A DNA stretch of 64,000 nt. Source: CAIZWU01 sp942492905 (GTDB lineage: Bacteria > Verrucomicrobiota > Verrucomicrobiia > Verrucomicrobiales > V1-33). The position numbers and the translations under genes are program-made. Below, one piece after another: positions 1 to 8,233 of this stretch (the first letter of the stretch is position 1; each line of letters starts with the position of its first letter). The notes beneath the pieces are model-generated. The model saw only the letters and a program-made list of their open reading frames with translations. It was not told the origin of the DNA and searched no databases. The stretch is from contig OW818657.1 in the NCBI GenBank assembly GCA_942492905.1, positions 1,922,001 to 1,986,000 of the forward strand. Reading direction: 5' to 3'.

Positions 1-1925
1 TGGTAGGCGGTATCGTCCACCGGGCCAGACTGCGCGGGAGCCTTTTCGGGGAAGTAGGTTTGGATGCCCTGCCTCGTGGCGGGGCCGTGGCCGAAATGCA
101 GGCTGACAAATACCGCATCCGTGGCCGCAGCGGCGAGGGCGGCGCGTTCGTTCACGGACAGGAAGGCATCGTCAGAACGGGTGAGGAGGGTTCTTAGACC
201 CAGAACCTTAAGCTGGCGCTGGAGGCGCTGGGCGGTGTCCAGCGTATAGGTGGATTCCTTGCCAGACGCTCCATTGGCTCCGGAGTCGCTGCCTCCATGC
301 CCGGCATCAATGACCACCGTGGTCACTGTTTTGTATCCCTTGATGTAGGTCGGCCGGATAATGGGATCGAGCATGAGGGAAAGATCGTGCCGCGAGATCA
401 TGGGGCCGTCCTCCGACGCCTCCACCGCATAGGTCAGGAAAAACCTGACATTGTTGACGGACATCTCATCGGAGCCGGATGCTCCTTTGATAACCATGGT
501 ATTGGACCGCAGGAAAAACGTTCCCGCCTCTTCACTCAGCCGGGGGAATTTATAAAAGTTTTTGATCTGCGAAACAGGGAGGTAGTCACGGCCCTGCAAA
601 CTCACGGGCTGCCAGTTGAAGGATGGAGTGGCCGGTGTTGCTTCGGGCGCTGTTTCGGTGGCGGAGGTATCGGTGGTTTCCGGAATGGGTGCTCCGGCTT
701 CCTCTGGTGTCCCGGCGGGCTGGGGCTCCTTGGACGGTCCGGGGGGACGCGGGCTGGAGGGATCGATCGGGGGTTCAAACAGAGGGGAGGGCGCCTGGGA
801 GTCTGGAACGGGGGTGGGGGTTAGCCGATCGGAAGCGGCCCCTTGTTTTTCAGAAGCGCCAGGGCCGGCTTCGATTTGCGGGCCGGCGAGGCAAACGGCG
901 GCAGTCATCAGGGAAAGGATAACCGCCCATCCGGCCAGATGACCTGCACCGGCGGTCCGGCGGTCGGCGGCGGGGTCAAGGACGGCTTCCACGCGGCGGG
1001 TCAGGGTGGTGCGGTTGGCCATGGCGGAGGCGGTGGTGCGCAGGGCAGGGGGAAGGAAGAATTGCCGGGCGCATTCCACCAGCAGGCTGGCGTAGGCAGG
1101 GCCGTCACTTTCCGCCCGAAGCACGGTGTTGTCGGCCGCCTGCTCATCCGCGGCCCGGCTGCGCCGGACGAGCAGCCACGCGAAAGGATGGAACCAGAAT
1201 GCTGCCAGGAAACATTGGCTGACCATTTGCCAGAGAGGATCGCGGCGCAGCAGGTGGGCGCATTCGTGGGCGAGCACCAGTTTCAGCTTGGTAGTGGGCC
1301 AGAATTCCGCCGAAGCGGGCAGGATCAGCACCGTCTTCCAGATGCCCCAGACGCAGGGGGTGATCTCCTGCGGAACCAGCCGCACCTCGTCGATCAGGGG
1401 CCATCCCTCCACCTCGTGGGCGCGTTGCAGCCATGGCGCTTCTGCGGCATTTTGGGAACGACGCCGCAGGACCCAGCGGGCCACCAGGCTACTGACCCAG
1501 GCCATCACGACGAGTGCGGCTCCCGTCAGCCATGCCGCGCCCAGCCATCGGGCGGGGCCAGCCGCCAGCTGCAGTGGGCCTGACGACGAGGAATCCGGCG
1601 CCCGAGCAACGGCAGGGGAGAGCGGGAGCGCTCCCGTGGAAGGGATAGCCAATGGATTTAGCAGCACATTTTCCGTCGTGCCGTTCCCCTGAGGCCAGCT
1701 GGCGGGAATTCTGCCTGCGCCGTGGTCCGGAGTCAGGGAAAGAGCGGCTTGGCCGAGAGTGATCCCAAAGAGCGCCAAAGCGGCCGCCATGGTGATCCGG
1801 CAGGCGGTGGAGATGCGGGCGGCGGAGGTTTTCCGTGGCAGGCTGATCAGGATCCATGCCCCTGCCACCAGCAGGCTGGATTGCAGCAAAAGCGTCAGGA
1901 GTATCGAGGCAGAGGAGGGATTCAT
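1..1925 (-). CDS. M56 (BlaR1-like) membrane metallopeptidase fused to an N-acetylmuramoyl-L-alanine amidase (partial, runs off left edge)
   Basis: The frame is open from the ATG at 1925 to base 1, giving 641 visible residues. The N-terminal half is an M56 membrane peptidase: hydrophobic helices, the zinc motif HECAH at residues 220-224, then the FHPFAWLL/DEQAAD signature. A last hydrophobic segment (about 333-347) leads into a Pro/Glu-rich linker (about 350-435), then a small beta domain with GRDYLPVSQI (about 442-530), then an Amidase_3 domain starting VVIDAGHGG (537-545). Predicted amidase zinc ligands are H543, E557 and H610 (in SLHFG). In BlaR1/MecR1 this periplasmic position holds a penicillin-binding sensor; here a peptidoglycan hydrolase replaces it. 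The start overlaps the stop of the upstream BlaI-type repressor by four bases (ATGA), so they are co-translated. I infer a wall-sensing or wall-cleaving signalling protease. The C-terminal end of the amidase lies outside the window. Confidence 0.85.
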   Translation of the reverse strand, partial: MNPSSASILLTLLLQSSLLVAGAWILISLPRKTSAARISTACRITMAAALALFGITLGQAALSLTPDHGAGRIPASWPQGNGTTENVLLNPLAIPSTGALPLSPAVARAPDSSSSGPLQLAAGPARWLGAAWLTGAALVVMAWVSSLVARWVLRRRSQNAAEAPWLQRAHEVEGWPLIDEVRLVPQEITPCVWGIWKTVLILPASAEFWPTTKLKLVLAHECAHLLRRDPLWQMVSQCFLAAFWFHPFAWLLVRRSRAADEQAADNTVLRAESDGPAYASLLVECARQFFLPPALRTTASAMANRTTLTRRVEAVLDPAADRRTAGAGHLAGWAVILSLMTAAVCLAGPQIEAGPGASEKQGAASDRLTPTPVPDSQAPSPLFEPPIDPSSPRPPGPSKEPQPAGTPEEAGAPIPETTDTSATETAPEATPATPSFNWQPVSLQGRDYLPVSQIKNFYKFPRLSEEAGTFFLRSNTMVIKGASGSDEMSVNNVRFFLTYAVEASEDGPMISRHDLSLMLDPIIRPTYIKGYKTVTTVVIDAGHGGSDSGANGASGKESTYTLDTAQRLQRQLKVLGLRTLLTRSDDAFLSVNERAALAAAATDAVFVSLHFGHGPATRQGIQTYFPEKAPAQSGPVDDTAY

Positions 1926-2320
1926 GGCTGGGATGTTTTTTCACGGGCCTTCCGGATCAGGGTTTCGAGGCGGGCCAGTTCCTCCTCCGAGGAAGGCTGC
2001 CGGGCATCCAACAGTCCGGAGACGGCTCGTTCCAGGGAGCCTTGGAAAAAGACGTCGAGGAGCCGCTTTACCGCGTTTTGGGCGGCTTTGGCTGGAGCGG
2101 CGTGCGGTTCATAGATAAAAGCCCGGCCTTCCTGCCGGTGATGGATGTGCCCTTTTTTCAGCAGCACTTTCAGAATGGTGCGCACCGTGGCCCCGCTGGG
2201 GGCATCCGGGATTTTTTCTTCGATCTCCTTGGCCGTAGCCTGGCCGGACGCATAAAGAATATCCATGATCTGCCGTTCGCGGCGGGTGAAACTTTCGGGA
2301 GCGGACTTGGGGCTGGGCAT
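1922..2320 (-). CDS. BlaI/MecI/CopY-family transcriptional repressor
   Basis: Encodes about 132 residues from the ATG at 2320. The open frame extends upstream to 2398, but that extension crosses the operator-like repeats and looks non-coding. The N-terminal winged helix begins with FTRRERQIMDILY and continues through the recognition region SGATVRTILKVLLKKGHIHH. The C-terminal part, LLDVFFQGSLERAVSGLL and EEELARLETLI, matches the dimerisation helices of the family. In known systems this repressor is cleaved by the partner M56 protease to release its operator. Here the partner is the overlapping downstream M56-amidase gene. Two operator-like sites lie just upstream, so autoregulation is likely. 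Confidence 0.92.
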   Translation of the reverse strand: MPSPKSAPESFTRRERQIMDILYASGQATAKEIEEKIPDAPSGATVRTILKVLLKKGHIHHRQEGRAFIYEPHAAPAKAAQNAVKRLLDVFFQGSLERAVSGLLDARQPSSEEELARLETLIRKAREKTSQP

Positions 2321-2330
2321 GACTTGGATG

Positions 2331-2342
2331 TGTAGAAATACA
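2331..2342. promoter_or_regulatory. BlaI-type operator-like site 1 (TGTA-N4-TACA)
   Basis: The 12-mer TGTAGAAATACA is a perfect inverted repeat with a 4-base spacer. It lies about 10 bases upstream of the repressor ATG (2320, minus strand). BlaI/MecI proteins bind TACA/TGTA dyads, so this is the expected operator type. Position next to the start suggests it blocks transcription initiation or elongation. Confidence 0.65.
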
Positions 2343-2372
2343 CATTCGGACAGTGCTGTCGAGATCTGTTTG

Positions 2373-2384
2373 TGTATTTTTACA
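2373..2384. promoter_or_regulatory. BlaI-type operator-like site 2 (TGTA-N4-TACA)
   Basis: The 12-mer TGTATTTTTACA, itself inside the longer palindrome TGTGTATTTTTACACA (2371-2386), repeats the half-sites of site 1. The two sites are 42 bases apart, about four helical turns. That fits two repressor dimers on the same DNA face flanking the promoter of the repressor/M56 operon. A weak promoter (TCGACA, then TATTTC, minus strand) can be drawn between them. Confidence 0.6.
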
Positions 2385-2492
2385 CACATGCCTTGCACCT
2401 CCCCTCAAGCTCAGGTGGGAAGGGCCTTTTCCTCGTTCCGAGAGAAACCGTTGCGCGGCGTCGGCCTGTGTTTTAGGAAACTGAAGTAAATT

Positions 2493-3332
2493 ATGACGAT
2501 CCCCCCCCAAGTTTCGCTGCCGGTGATCCCGGTGGGTCCGCTGTCCATGGATGGCGTGCAGCCGCTTTTTATCCTCGGTCCCTGTGTGATGGAGTCGGAG
2601 AAATTTGTGTGGGAGATGGCGCGGGCGATTCAGAAAATCACGGACGAAATCGGGATCAAATTTGTCTTCAAAGCCTCCTACGACAAGGCGAACCGGACGT
2701 CGGGCGGGGCTTACCGCGGGCCCGGCTGCGAGGCGGGGTGTGCCTTGCTGGCGGGGGTCGGCAAGGAATTGGGGGTGCCGGTCACGACCGATGTGCACTC
2801 ACCGGAGGAGGCCAGGATTGCAGGCAAATACATCGATATCCTACAGATCCCGGCGTTCCTTTGCCGGCAAACGGATCTGATTCTGGCGGCGGCGGAGACG
2901 GGCCGGGTGGTGAATGTGAAAAAGGGACAATTCCTCGCGCCGTGGGACGTGAAAAACATCGCGGACAAACTCAAGGCGGCCGGAAATGAACGATTCTTTT
3001 TTACTGAACGTGGCGCGAGTTTCGGCTACAATGCCCTCGTGGCTGACATGCGTTCGCTCTACTGGATCCGGGAACAGGGTTACCGGGTGGTTTTTGATGC
3101 CACGCACTCCGTGCAACGGCCCGGAGGGCTGGGCGGGAGTACCGGCGGGGATGGGCATCTGGCCCCGGTGTTGGCCCGGGCCGCCGTGGCGGCGGGCTGT
3201 GATGGTATTTTTATGGAGACGCATGTGGACCCGTCCAAGGCGCTTTCCGACGGACCGAATCAGGTGCCGCTTTCTGATCTAGGCAAAGTCCTGCGCACGC
3301 TGCGCTCCATTCACGAATTGGTGACCCCCTGA
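2493..3332 (+). CDS. kdsA: 3-deoxy-8-phosphooctulonate synthase (KDO-8-phosphate synthase)
   Basis: Encodes 279 residues, the usual length. It condenses phosphoenolpyruvate with arabinose 5-phosphate to make KDO-8-phosphate for the LPS inner core. Family signatures visible are FILGPCVMES near the N-terminus, FKASYDKANRTS, the TTDVHSPEEA segment, LQIPAFLCRQTDLI, VKKGQFLAPWD, and DATHSVQRPGG near residue 205, followed by DGIFMETHVDPSKALSDGPNQ. It heads a plus-strand run into the LPS export genes 18 bases downstream, so precursor synthesis and export appear co-transcribed. It implies an LPS-bearing outer membrane. Confidence 0.97.
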   Translation: MTIPPQVSLPVIPVGPLSMDGVQPLFILGPCVMESEKFVWEMARAIQKITDEIGIKFVFKASYDKANRTSGGAYRGPGCEAGCALLAGVGKELGVPVTTDVHSPEEARIAGKYIDILQIPAFLCRQTDLILAAAETGRVVNVKKGQFLAPWDVKNIADKLKAAGNERFFFTERGASFGYNALVADMRSLYWIREQGYRVVFDATHSVQRPGGLGGSTGGDGHLAPVLARAAVAAGCDGIFMETHVDPSKALSDGPNQVPLSDLGKVLRTLRSIHELVTP

Positions 3333-3350
3333 TTCCCCCCTCCGCCTGTC

Positions 3351-4190
3351 ATGCGCCGTCTTTTGATTTCTTTTTCCAGCACCCTGCTGGTGGCCATGGC
3401 GTGCGCCCAGGACATCGTCCCTGATGGAAAAGGCGACTCCGCGGCAGAGAAGGCCGCCCAAGCCATGGCTGCGATGGATGAAATCGTCGCGAAACCCGCC
3501 AGCAATGAGGCGGCTCCGAAAGTTGCCAGCGATGGCAAAACGCCCAAGGCCGCGAAGGCACTCAAACCCGACGAGGAAGAGGACGAACCCGGCAATGGCA
3601 CCCCCCCTTTGCTCCCTGCCTCGGAAGCCGGGGGATCGCGGGGTATGGGGATGTTGAGCCGTGCCCGGCTGGACATGATGATTCCGGCAGGCCGGAGTCA
3701 CCGGGGAGTCCACTATCCCATGTACCGCCCGCTCGACGGGGAACGTGTTCCAGTGACAACGGGCCCGGGCGCAATCACCGGGATCAAGGCTTCCCTGGAC
3801 TCCCTGTTTGAAAGCGAACTGGTGACCCGGCTCGATGATGATCATGTGCAGTTCGACCAGGCGAAATGGGTCCAGTACGACACCAAGCCCGCCCCGGATG
3901 GCAGCAGTCTGCCCAAAATGAAGCTGGAAATCGAACGCGGCGTGTATGATCTGAAAAACGATATCCTGATGACCAACCAGCCGGTGCGCATTGAGAACCA
4001 GCAGTTTGTGATCGAAGGGGATGCCATGCTGCATGACCGGGCCTCCGGCCTGACCCGCCTGACCGGCCGGGTGAAAATGACTTTTTTCAACGAAGAGCCG
4101 GAACCTGCCCCGGTTTCCCCTCCAGCCGCTCCAAGCTCTCCAGCCCCGGGGGTATCCCCTCCGGCCCCCAGCCCTCCCCCGACCCGTTAG
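3351..4190 (+). CDS. lptC: LptC-like LPS export protein
   Basis: Encodes 279 residues. A signal peptide or membrane anchor occupies residues 1-20, followed by a low-complexity Ala/Lys/Pro-rich stretch to about 95. The conserved part runs from about 120 to 250: HYPMYRPL, SLFESELVTRLDDDHVQF, then MKLEIERGVYDLKNDILMTN and VRIENQQFVIEGDAML. This is the beta-jellyroll repeat pattern of LptC/YrbK. The tail is Pro-rich. LptC normally passes LPS from the LptBFG transporter to LptA in the periplasm. Position between kdsA and the LptA-like and LptB genes supports the call; the sequence itself is divergent and longer than proteobacterial LptC (about 190 residues). Confidence 0.75.
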   Translation: MRRLLISFSSTLLVAMACAQDIVPDGKGDSAAEKAAQAMAAMDEIVAKPASNEAAPKVASDGKTPKAAKALKPDEEEDEPGNGTPPLLPASEAGGSRGMGMLSRARLDMMIPAGRSHRGVHYPMYRPLDGERVPVTTGPGAITGIKASLDSLFESELVTRLDDDHVQFDQAKWVQYDTKPAPDGSSLPKMKLEIERGVYDLKNDILMTNQPVRIENQQFVIEGDAMLHDRASGLTRLTGRVKMTFFNEEPEPAPVSPPAAPSSPAPGVSPPAPSPPPTR

Positions 4191-4192
4191 TC

Positions 4193-5341
4193 ATGAAGCC
4201 GATTTTTCTCCGCGTCCTCCCGCTTTGGAGCAGCCTCCTTTGCTTGGGTGCCGTCACCGCGGCGGCGCAAGCCCCCAAACCCACCCCTGACGCTCCCAAG
4301 CCGCCCGTCCACAAGCCGGAGCAATCCATCCTGAATCGTGTGAAACAGGATGAGCGTTCCAAAAAACAAATCAGCGACTCTGCGGAAAAACTCCGTGAAG
4401 CGGCCAAACGCACCGAAACCGCCGAGAAGGAACTGAAACGAATCAATCCCAAGGATCTCAAGGAAGATCCCGGCAATGTGATCGAGTCCATGAAGGACAA
4501 GCTGGATCCGGCCGCCCTCAAGGAACTGCAGGAGAAAGCCAAGGAAGTGCTCGACAGCGAAGACGGCAAAAAACTTATCGAAGAGATCAAAAAGAAGGCC
4601 AACTCCTCCAAACCCAAAACCGCCACCACCACGCCGCCTGGCAAGTTCGGCCCTTCCACCTTTGATCAGGTGCCCTTGCCGGTGCCAGCGGTAGCCGATG
4701 CGCCTCAGGCAAAACCACGCACTCCAGGGGCCGTGGTGAACGGGGATTCCATCATTTTCCCGCCCTCCCAGGATCCGGCGAATCCAGAGCGCGCCCTGCC
4801 TGCCTCCGATCCCCGCAGCCGCACTTTTGTGATTGTCGGCAGCGCCCAGGTGAAAACCGCCAGCTTGGTCCTCGATGCGGACCGCATTGAGTGCATCAAG
4901 AGTCAGGAGAGCGGTGCGGAAGGGATTGGCGGCCTCGGCGCTTCCCCAAAAAAGAGTCCAGCCAAGACCAAGGCCATCGACCCTGTCAACGCCGGGGCCG
5001 GGGCAGCGGCCCAGGACGAGGAGAAAGCCGATCCCTTTGAACTGATCATCGCCACCGGGCGGGTGAATATCGTCAGGATCGACAAGGGGAAAGTCGTCAC
5101 CGGCAAAGGGGGCTCCATGATTTACCGCAAAAAAACAGGTGAAATGATCCTGACGGACTGGCCGGAAGTGCAGGATGGAAAAAATGTGCTCGTGGCCCGC
5201 CAGAAAAATGCCAAAATCGTCCTCATACCCAAAGGACAACCCTACAGCGAAGGATGCGAGCTTTTGACGCTAGATGAGGCCAAATCCAATGGCGCCGCCG
5301 CCAAACCAGCGGCGCCCCCCCGTGCTCAACCCGTCCAGTAG
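4193..5341 (+). CDS. lptA: LptA/OstA-like periplasmic LPS transport protein
   Basis: Encodes 382 residues with a signal peptide (about 1-26). A charged, probably helical region (about 45-145, rich in Lys/Glu) precedes the OstA-like portion. The latter has RTFVIVGSAQVKTASLVLDA and LIIATGRVNIVRIDKGKVVT, then GGSMIYRKKTGEMILTDWPE, the 'A..D.i.y....g.v.a.G.v.v' repeat pattern of LptA. An Ala/Pro-rich insert splits the domain. LptA forms the periplasmic bridge for LPS. It starts two bases after the LptC-like stop and is followed by lptB. It is about twice the usual length. Confidence 0.72.
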   Translation: MKPIFLRVLPLWSSLLCLGAVTAAAQAPKPTPDAPKPPVHKPEQSILNRVKQDERSKKQISDSAEKLREAAKRTETAEKELKRINPKDLKEDPGNVIESMKDKLDPAALKELQEKAKEVLDSEDGKKLIEEIKKKANSSKPKTATTTPPGKFGPSTFDQVPLPVPAVADAPQAKPRTPGAVVNGDSIIFPPSQDPANPERALPASDPRSRTFVIVGSAQVKTASLVLDADRIECIKSQESGAEGIGGLGASPKKSPAKTKAIDPVNAGAGAAAQDEEKADPFELIIATGRVNIVRIDKGKVVTGKGGSMIYRKKTGEMILTDWPEVQDGKNVLVARQKNAKIVLIPKGQPYSEGCELLTLDEAKSNGAAAKPAAPPRAQPVQ

Positions 5342-5401
5342 CCCCGCCTCCGCCCGGTTGCTGCCGGGGTCCTGACTTTACTTCTTTCTGATTTCCCGTT
5401 C

Positions 5402-6178
5402 ATGTCCGCCCCGTCTCCCGTCTCCGCCCCCGCTCCCCCGTCGAGGGTGGAGGAAAAGCTCCTCCTTTCCACTCACGGTCTGAAAAAAGTCTATGACGGC
5501 CGGGCCGTGGTGAATGGCGTGGATATCAACGTCCGCCCGGGCGAGATCGTGGGCCTGCTCGGCCCCAACGGCGCCGGCAAAACCACCACCTTCTACATGA
5601 TCGTCGGGCTCGTGGTCCCGAATGGCGGGCAGGTGCTTTTCAACGGCGAGGACGCCACCAGCCTGCCCATGTACAAACGCGCCCGCCTCGGCATGGGCTA
5701 CCTGCCGCAGGAGGAATCCATCTTCCGCAAGCTGACCGTCGAGGAGAATATCATGGCGGTGATGGAAACGATGGATCTGCCCCGCGCCGAAAAACGGGAG
5801 CGCTGCGACGGGCTGCTGGAGCGCTTCGGCATCAACCATATCCGGAAAAGCATGGCCCTCACCCTGTCCGGGGGGGAAAAGCGACGTCTCACCATCGCCC
5901 GCAGCCTCGTCACGGAACCCAGTTTATTAATGCTGGACGAACCCTTCAGTGGGGTTGATCCTATTGCCGTGAGTGAGATTCAGGAGATCGTCCGCAGCCT
6001 CAGCGAGGCTGGCCTGGCCATTCTCATCACCGACCACAACGTCCGGGAAACCCTCTCCATCGTGGACCGCGCCTATCTGATTTTTGAAGGACAGGTCCGC
6101 CGGGAAGGCACTCAGGAATTCCTCGTCAACGACCCCCTCAGCCGTCAACTTTACCTGGGCGAAGGATTCAGCATGTGA
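5402..6178 (+). CDS. lptB: LPS export ABC transporter ATP-binding protein LptB
   Basis: Encodes 258 residues. ABC ATPase motifs are complete: Walker A GPNGAGKTT (54-62), Q-loop LPQE (101-104), signature LSGGEKRR (155-162), Walker B LLMLDEP (175-181) and the H-loop in ITDHNVRET (H212). The phrase LPQEESIFRKLTVEENIMAV is characteristic of LptB rather than amino-acid importers. It energises LPS extraction from the inner membrane with LptF/LptG, which are not in this window. The Pro/Ala-rich first 15 residues look dispensable. Confidence 0.95.
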   Translation: MSAPSPVSAPAPPSRVEEKLLLSTHGLKKVYDGRAVVNGVDINVRPGEIVGLLGPNGAGKTTTFYMIVGLVVPNGGQVLFNGEDATSLPMYKRARLGMGYLPQEESIFRKLTVEENIMAVMETMDLPRAEKRERCDGLLERFGINHIRKSMALTLSGGEKRRLTIARSLVTEPSLLMLDEPFSGVDPIAVSEIQEIVRSLSEAGLAILITDHNVRETLSIVDRAYLIFEGQVRREGTQEFLVNDPLSRQLYLGEGFSM

Positions 6179-6260
6179 CGCCCCCATAACACTCTCCCAC
6201 CCCGGATGGCCCCTGGCCGGCCGGATTGTCAGAAAACAACGAACCCAACCCACGCCAGCA

Positions 6261-6863
6261 ATGCAAACCGTCAATGTGGATCTTAACATCACTGTCACCG
6301 GCCGCCATATGGAGGTCACCGAGGCAATTCGTGATTATGCCGTGAAAAAAATCGAGAGCCTCCGCCTCGACTACCCGCGCATCATCGAGGTCAAAGTCAT
6401 TCTCGACGTGCAAACGCATCAGCGGCAGTTTGCCGAAATCGTGCTTTTCTGCGCCAATCACATCACCATCGAGGCCAGTTCCACTTCCGAGGTGCTCTAT
6501 GCCGCCATCGACGAGACGATCAGCAAGATCGCCCGCCGCATGCGGAAGCACCAGACCCGCCTCCTCAAAAACAACCGGCCCCGCTACGGTTCCATCCGCC
6601 ACATGGATGAAAGCGTCTATCACGCCGAAGTCATCGACAACCACGAGACCGAGGAAGTCGAGCCCCTCATCATCCACAAGGAGAACTACCGCATCCGCCC
6701 GCTCTATCCGGATGAAGCCATCACCGAACTCGAAATCGGAGAACGCCCTTTCATTGTCTTCCTCAATCAGAAGACCCATCAGCTCAACATCGTCTTCCGC
6801 CGCAAGGACGGCGACTACGGCATGATGGAACTCCCGGACAACGCCGCCAGCGCGGCCGCCTGA
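6261..6863 (+). CDS. hpf: Long-form ribosome hibernation promoting factor
   Basis: Encodes 200 residues from the ATG at 6261; the frame is open upstream to 6084, but that part overlaps lptB and is not conserved. The N-terminal domain (about 1-105) begins MQTVNVDLNITVTGRHMEVT and carries VKKIESLRLDYPRIIEVKVI. The C-terminal dimerisation domain (about 140-195) has ENYRIRPLYPDEAITELE and FIVFLNQKTHQLNIVFRRKD. Long-form HPF dimerises 70S ribosomes into inactive 100S particles in stationary phase. Proximity to lptB recalls the proteobacterial lptB-rpoN-hpf order, here without rpoN. A hairpin terminator follows. Confidence 0.93.
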   Translation: MQTVNVDLNITVTGRHMEVTEAIRDYAVKKIESLRLDYPRIIEVKVILDVQTHQRQFAEIVLFCANHITIEASSTSEVLYAAIDETISKIARRMRKHQTRLLKNNRPRYGSIRHMDESVYHAEVIDNHETEEVEPLIIHKENYRIRPLYPDEAITELEIGERPFIVFLNQKTHQLNIVFRRKDGDYGMMELPDNAASAAA

Positions 6864-6883
6864 TTCCTGACAAAATCCCAGCC

Positions 6884-6921
6884 AGGGGAAGCCGCTCCGC
6901 CCGGGGCTGCTTCCCCTCTTT
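6884..6921 (+). terminator. Intrinsic terminator after hpf
   Basis: A 9-base stem AGGGGAAGC (6884-6892) pairs with GCTTCCCCT (6909-6917) across a GC-rich loop and runs into CTTT. It closes the kdsA-lpt-hpf run before leuD. Confidence 0.6.
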
Positions 6922-6992
6922 ACGCCGCCCCCAGGCCGTTTTAAGGGATGGTTCGTTCCCTCCTTAGTCATTCCCCACCCCCTCTTCCTTCC

Positions 6993-7595
6993 ATGGCCCT
7001 CGAAAAAGTCCTCACCGTTTCCGGAACTGGTTGTTACGTCCCCGGTTCCGACATCGATACGGATCGCATCATCCCCGCCCGTTTCATGAAATGCGTCACC
7101 TTCGACGGCCTGGGTGAATACCTGTTCTACGACGTGCGCAAGCACGAGGATGGCACCAACAAGGAGCATCCTCTGAACGATCCCCGCTTCAACGGCGCCA
7201 AAATCCTGCTCTCCGGTGTCAATTTCGGCTGTGGTTCCTCCCGGGAACACGCCCCCCAGGCCCTCTACCGGTATGGCTTCCGCGCCGTCATCGCGGAAAG
7301 CTTTGCGGAAATCTTCTTCGGCAACTGCACCACCCTCGGCATCCCCTGCGTCACCGCCACCACCGCCGACATCGCCCTGCTCGCCTCCCGCATCGAAGCC
7401 AACCCCGCCCTCGAAGTCACCGTCGATGTGGAAAAGAATCGCGTCTTTTTCGGCGATGAAAACTTCACCGTGCACATCCCGGAAAGCGCCCGCGAAGTCC
7501 TCATCGCCGGCCACTGGGACCCCATCGCCGACCTCCTGGATGCCGAACCCGCCGTCGCCGCCACCGCTGCCAAGCTGGATTACATGAGCCGCTAA
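6993..7595 (+). CDS. leuD: 3-isopropylmalate dehydratase small subunit
   Basis: Encodes 200 residues from the ATG at 6993; the open frame begins at 6948, but the first 15 residues of that version are Ser/Pro filler. Swivel-domain signatures are DTDRIIPARF (22-31), ILLSGVNFGCGSSREHAPQA (71-90) and AVIAESFAEIFFGNCTTLGIP. The enzyme isomerises 2- and 3-isopropylmalate in leucine synthesis together with LeuC, whose gene is not in the window. A role as the small subunit of a related aconitase-type isomerase cannot be excluded by sequence alone. Confidence 0.92.
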   Translation: MALEKVLTVSGTGCYVPGSDIDTDRIIPARFMKCVTFDGLGEYLFYDVRKHEDGTNKEHPLNDPRFNGAKILLSGVNFGCGSSREHAPQALYRYGFRAVIAESFAEIFFGNCTTLGIPCVTATTADIALLASRIEANPALEVTVDVEKNRVFFGDENFTVHIPESAREVLIAGHWDPIADLLDAEPAVAATAAKLDYMSR

Positions 7596-7676
7596 GTTGC
7601 ATCTGCCGGCCACCCTTCCCGAAAAGGAAATCCTACTTGAGTGCCCGGTGCGCTGCTTGGCATTTAATTCAGGACT

Positions 7677-7916
7677 ATGGATAAAATCCGCCGCTATCAG
7701 CTCATGATCGCGCTCAGCGGTCTTGTGGTGGTGTGGGCTCCCTATGACCGTTCGTGGGTCTTTGTTTTTCTCGTGATTTGGGTGATCGCGTCAAAACTGG
7801 CGGCTGATACACTGCGGTGCTCCAACTGTGGCGGTAAGCTAATACAGACCCGGTCCGGGGGGTATCGCCTGCTGTGGGCCATCCGGGTCTGTGACCATTG
7901 TGGCTATCGCAATTAG
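7677..7916 (+). CDS. Small membrane protein with C-terminal zinc ribbon
   Basis: Encodes 79 residues. One or two hydrophobic segments (about 9-24 and 27-44) precede a C-terminal zinc-ribbon pattern, CSNCGG (about 50-55) and CDHCGYRN at the very end. No family recognised. Base composition is lower in GC than the flanking housekeeping genes. The compact metal-binding tail suggests nucleic-acid or protein contact on the cytoplasmic side, but that is inference. Confidence 0.6.
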   Translation: MDKIRRYQLMIALSGLVVVWAPYDRSWVFVFLVIWVIASKLAADTLRCSNCGGKLIQTRSGGYRLLWAIRVCDHCGYRN

Positions 7917-7989
7917 ATTTTCAAAGCTTCCGTCCGAGTGGACAAACCAACATACTCGGGCTTGAGGATCCACACTTTCCAACCAAACC

Positions 7990-8178
7990 ATGAAAAATCC
8001 AGGGCAGGCCGAAGGCTTTTTTGAATTACAAAATGGCGCTGTCTACACTTGGGCTGAAGCTGGATCTTCGGTTATGATTAAAGCCGTCACAGGATCGGGC
8101 GATCCAGTTGAACTAGGCTCGGAAGAGGCTCTCGAACTGGCGGCAAAATTAATAGAGCTTGCTAGGCTCGTTGAATGA
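7990..8178 (+). CDS. Small hypothetical protein
   Basis: Encodes 62 residues, acidic, with a predicted helix at the end (SEEALELAAKLIELARLVE). No recognised family. It begins 73 bases after the zinc-ribbon gene in the same direction. The beta-like FFELQNGAVYTWAEAG start suggests a small folded domain. Moderate doubt remains about whether it is expressed. Confidence 0.5.
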   Translation: MKNPGQAEGFFELQNGAVYTWAEAGSSVMIKAVTGSGDPVELGSEEALELAAKLIELARLVE

Positions 8179-8233
8179 TAAAAAGGCCGCACTGAAAGGA
8201 GCCCGGCCGCGCCGTCGTTTCAGCCGGACCACC

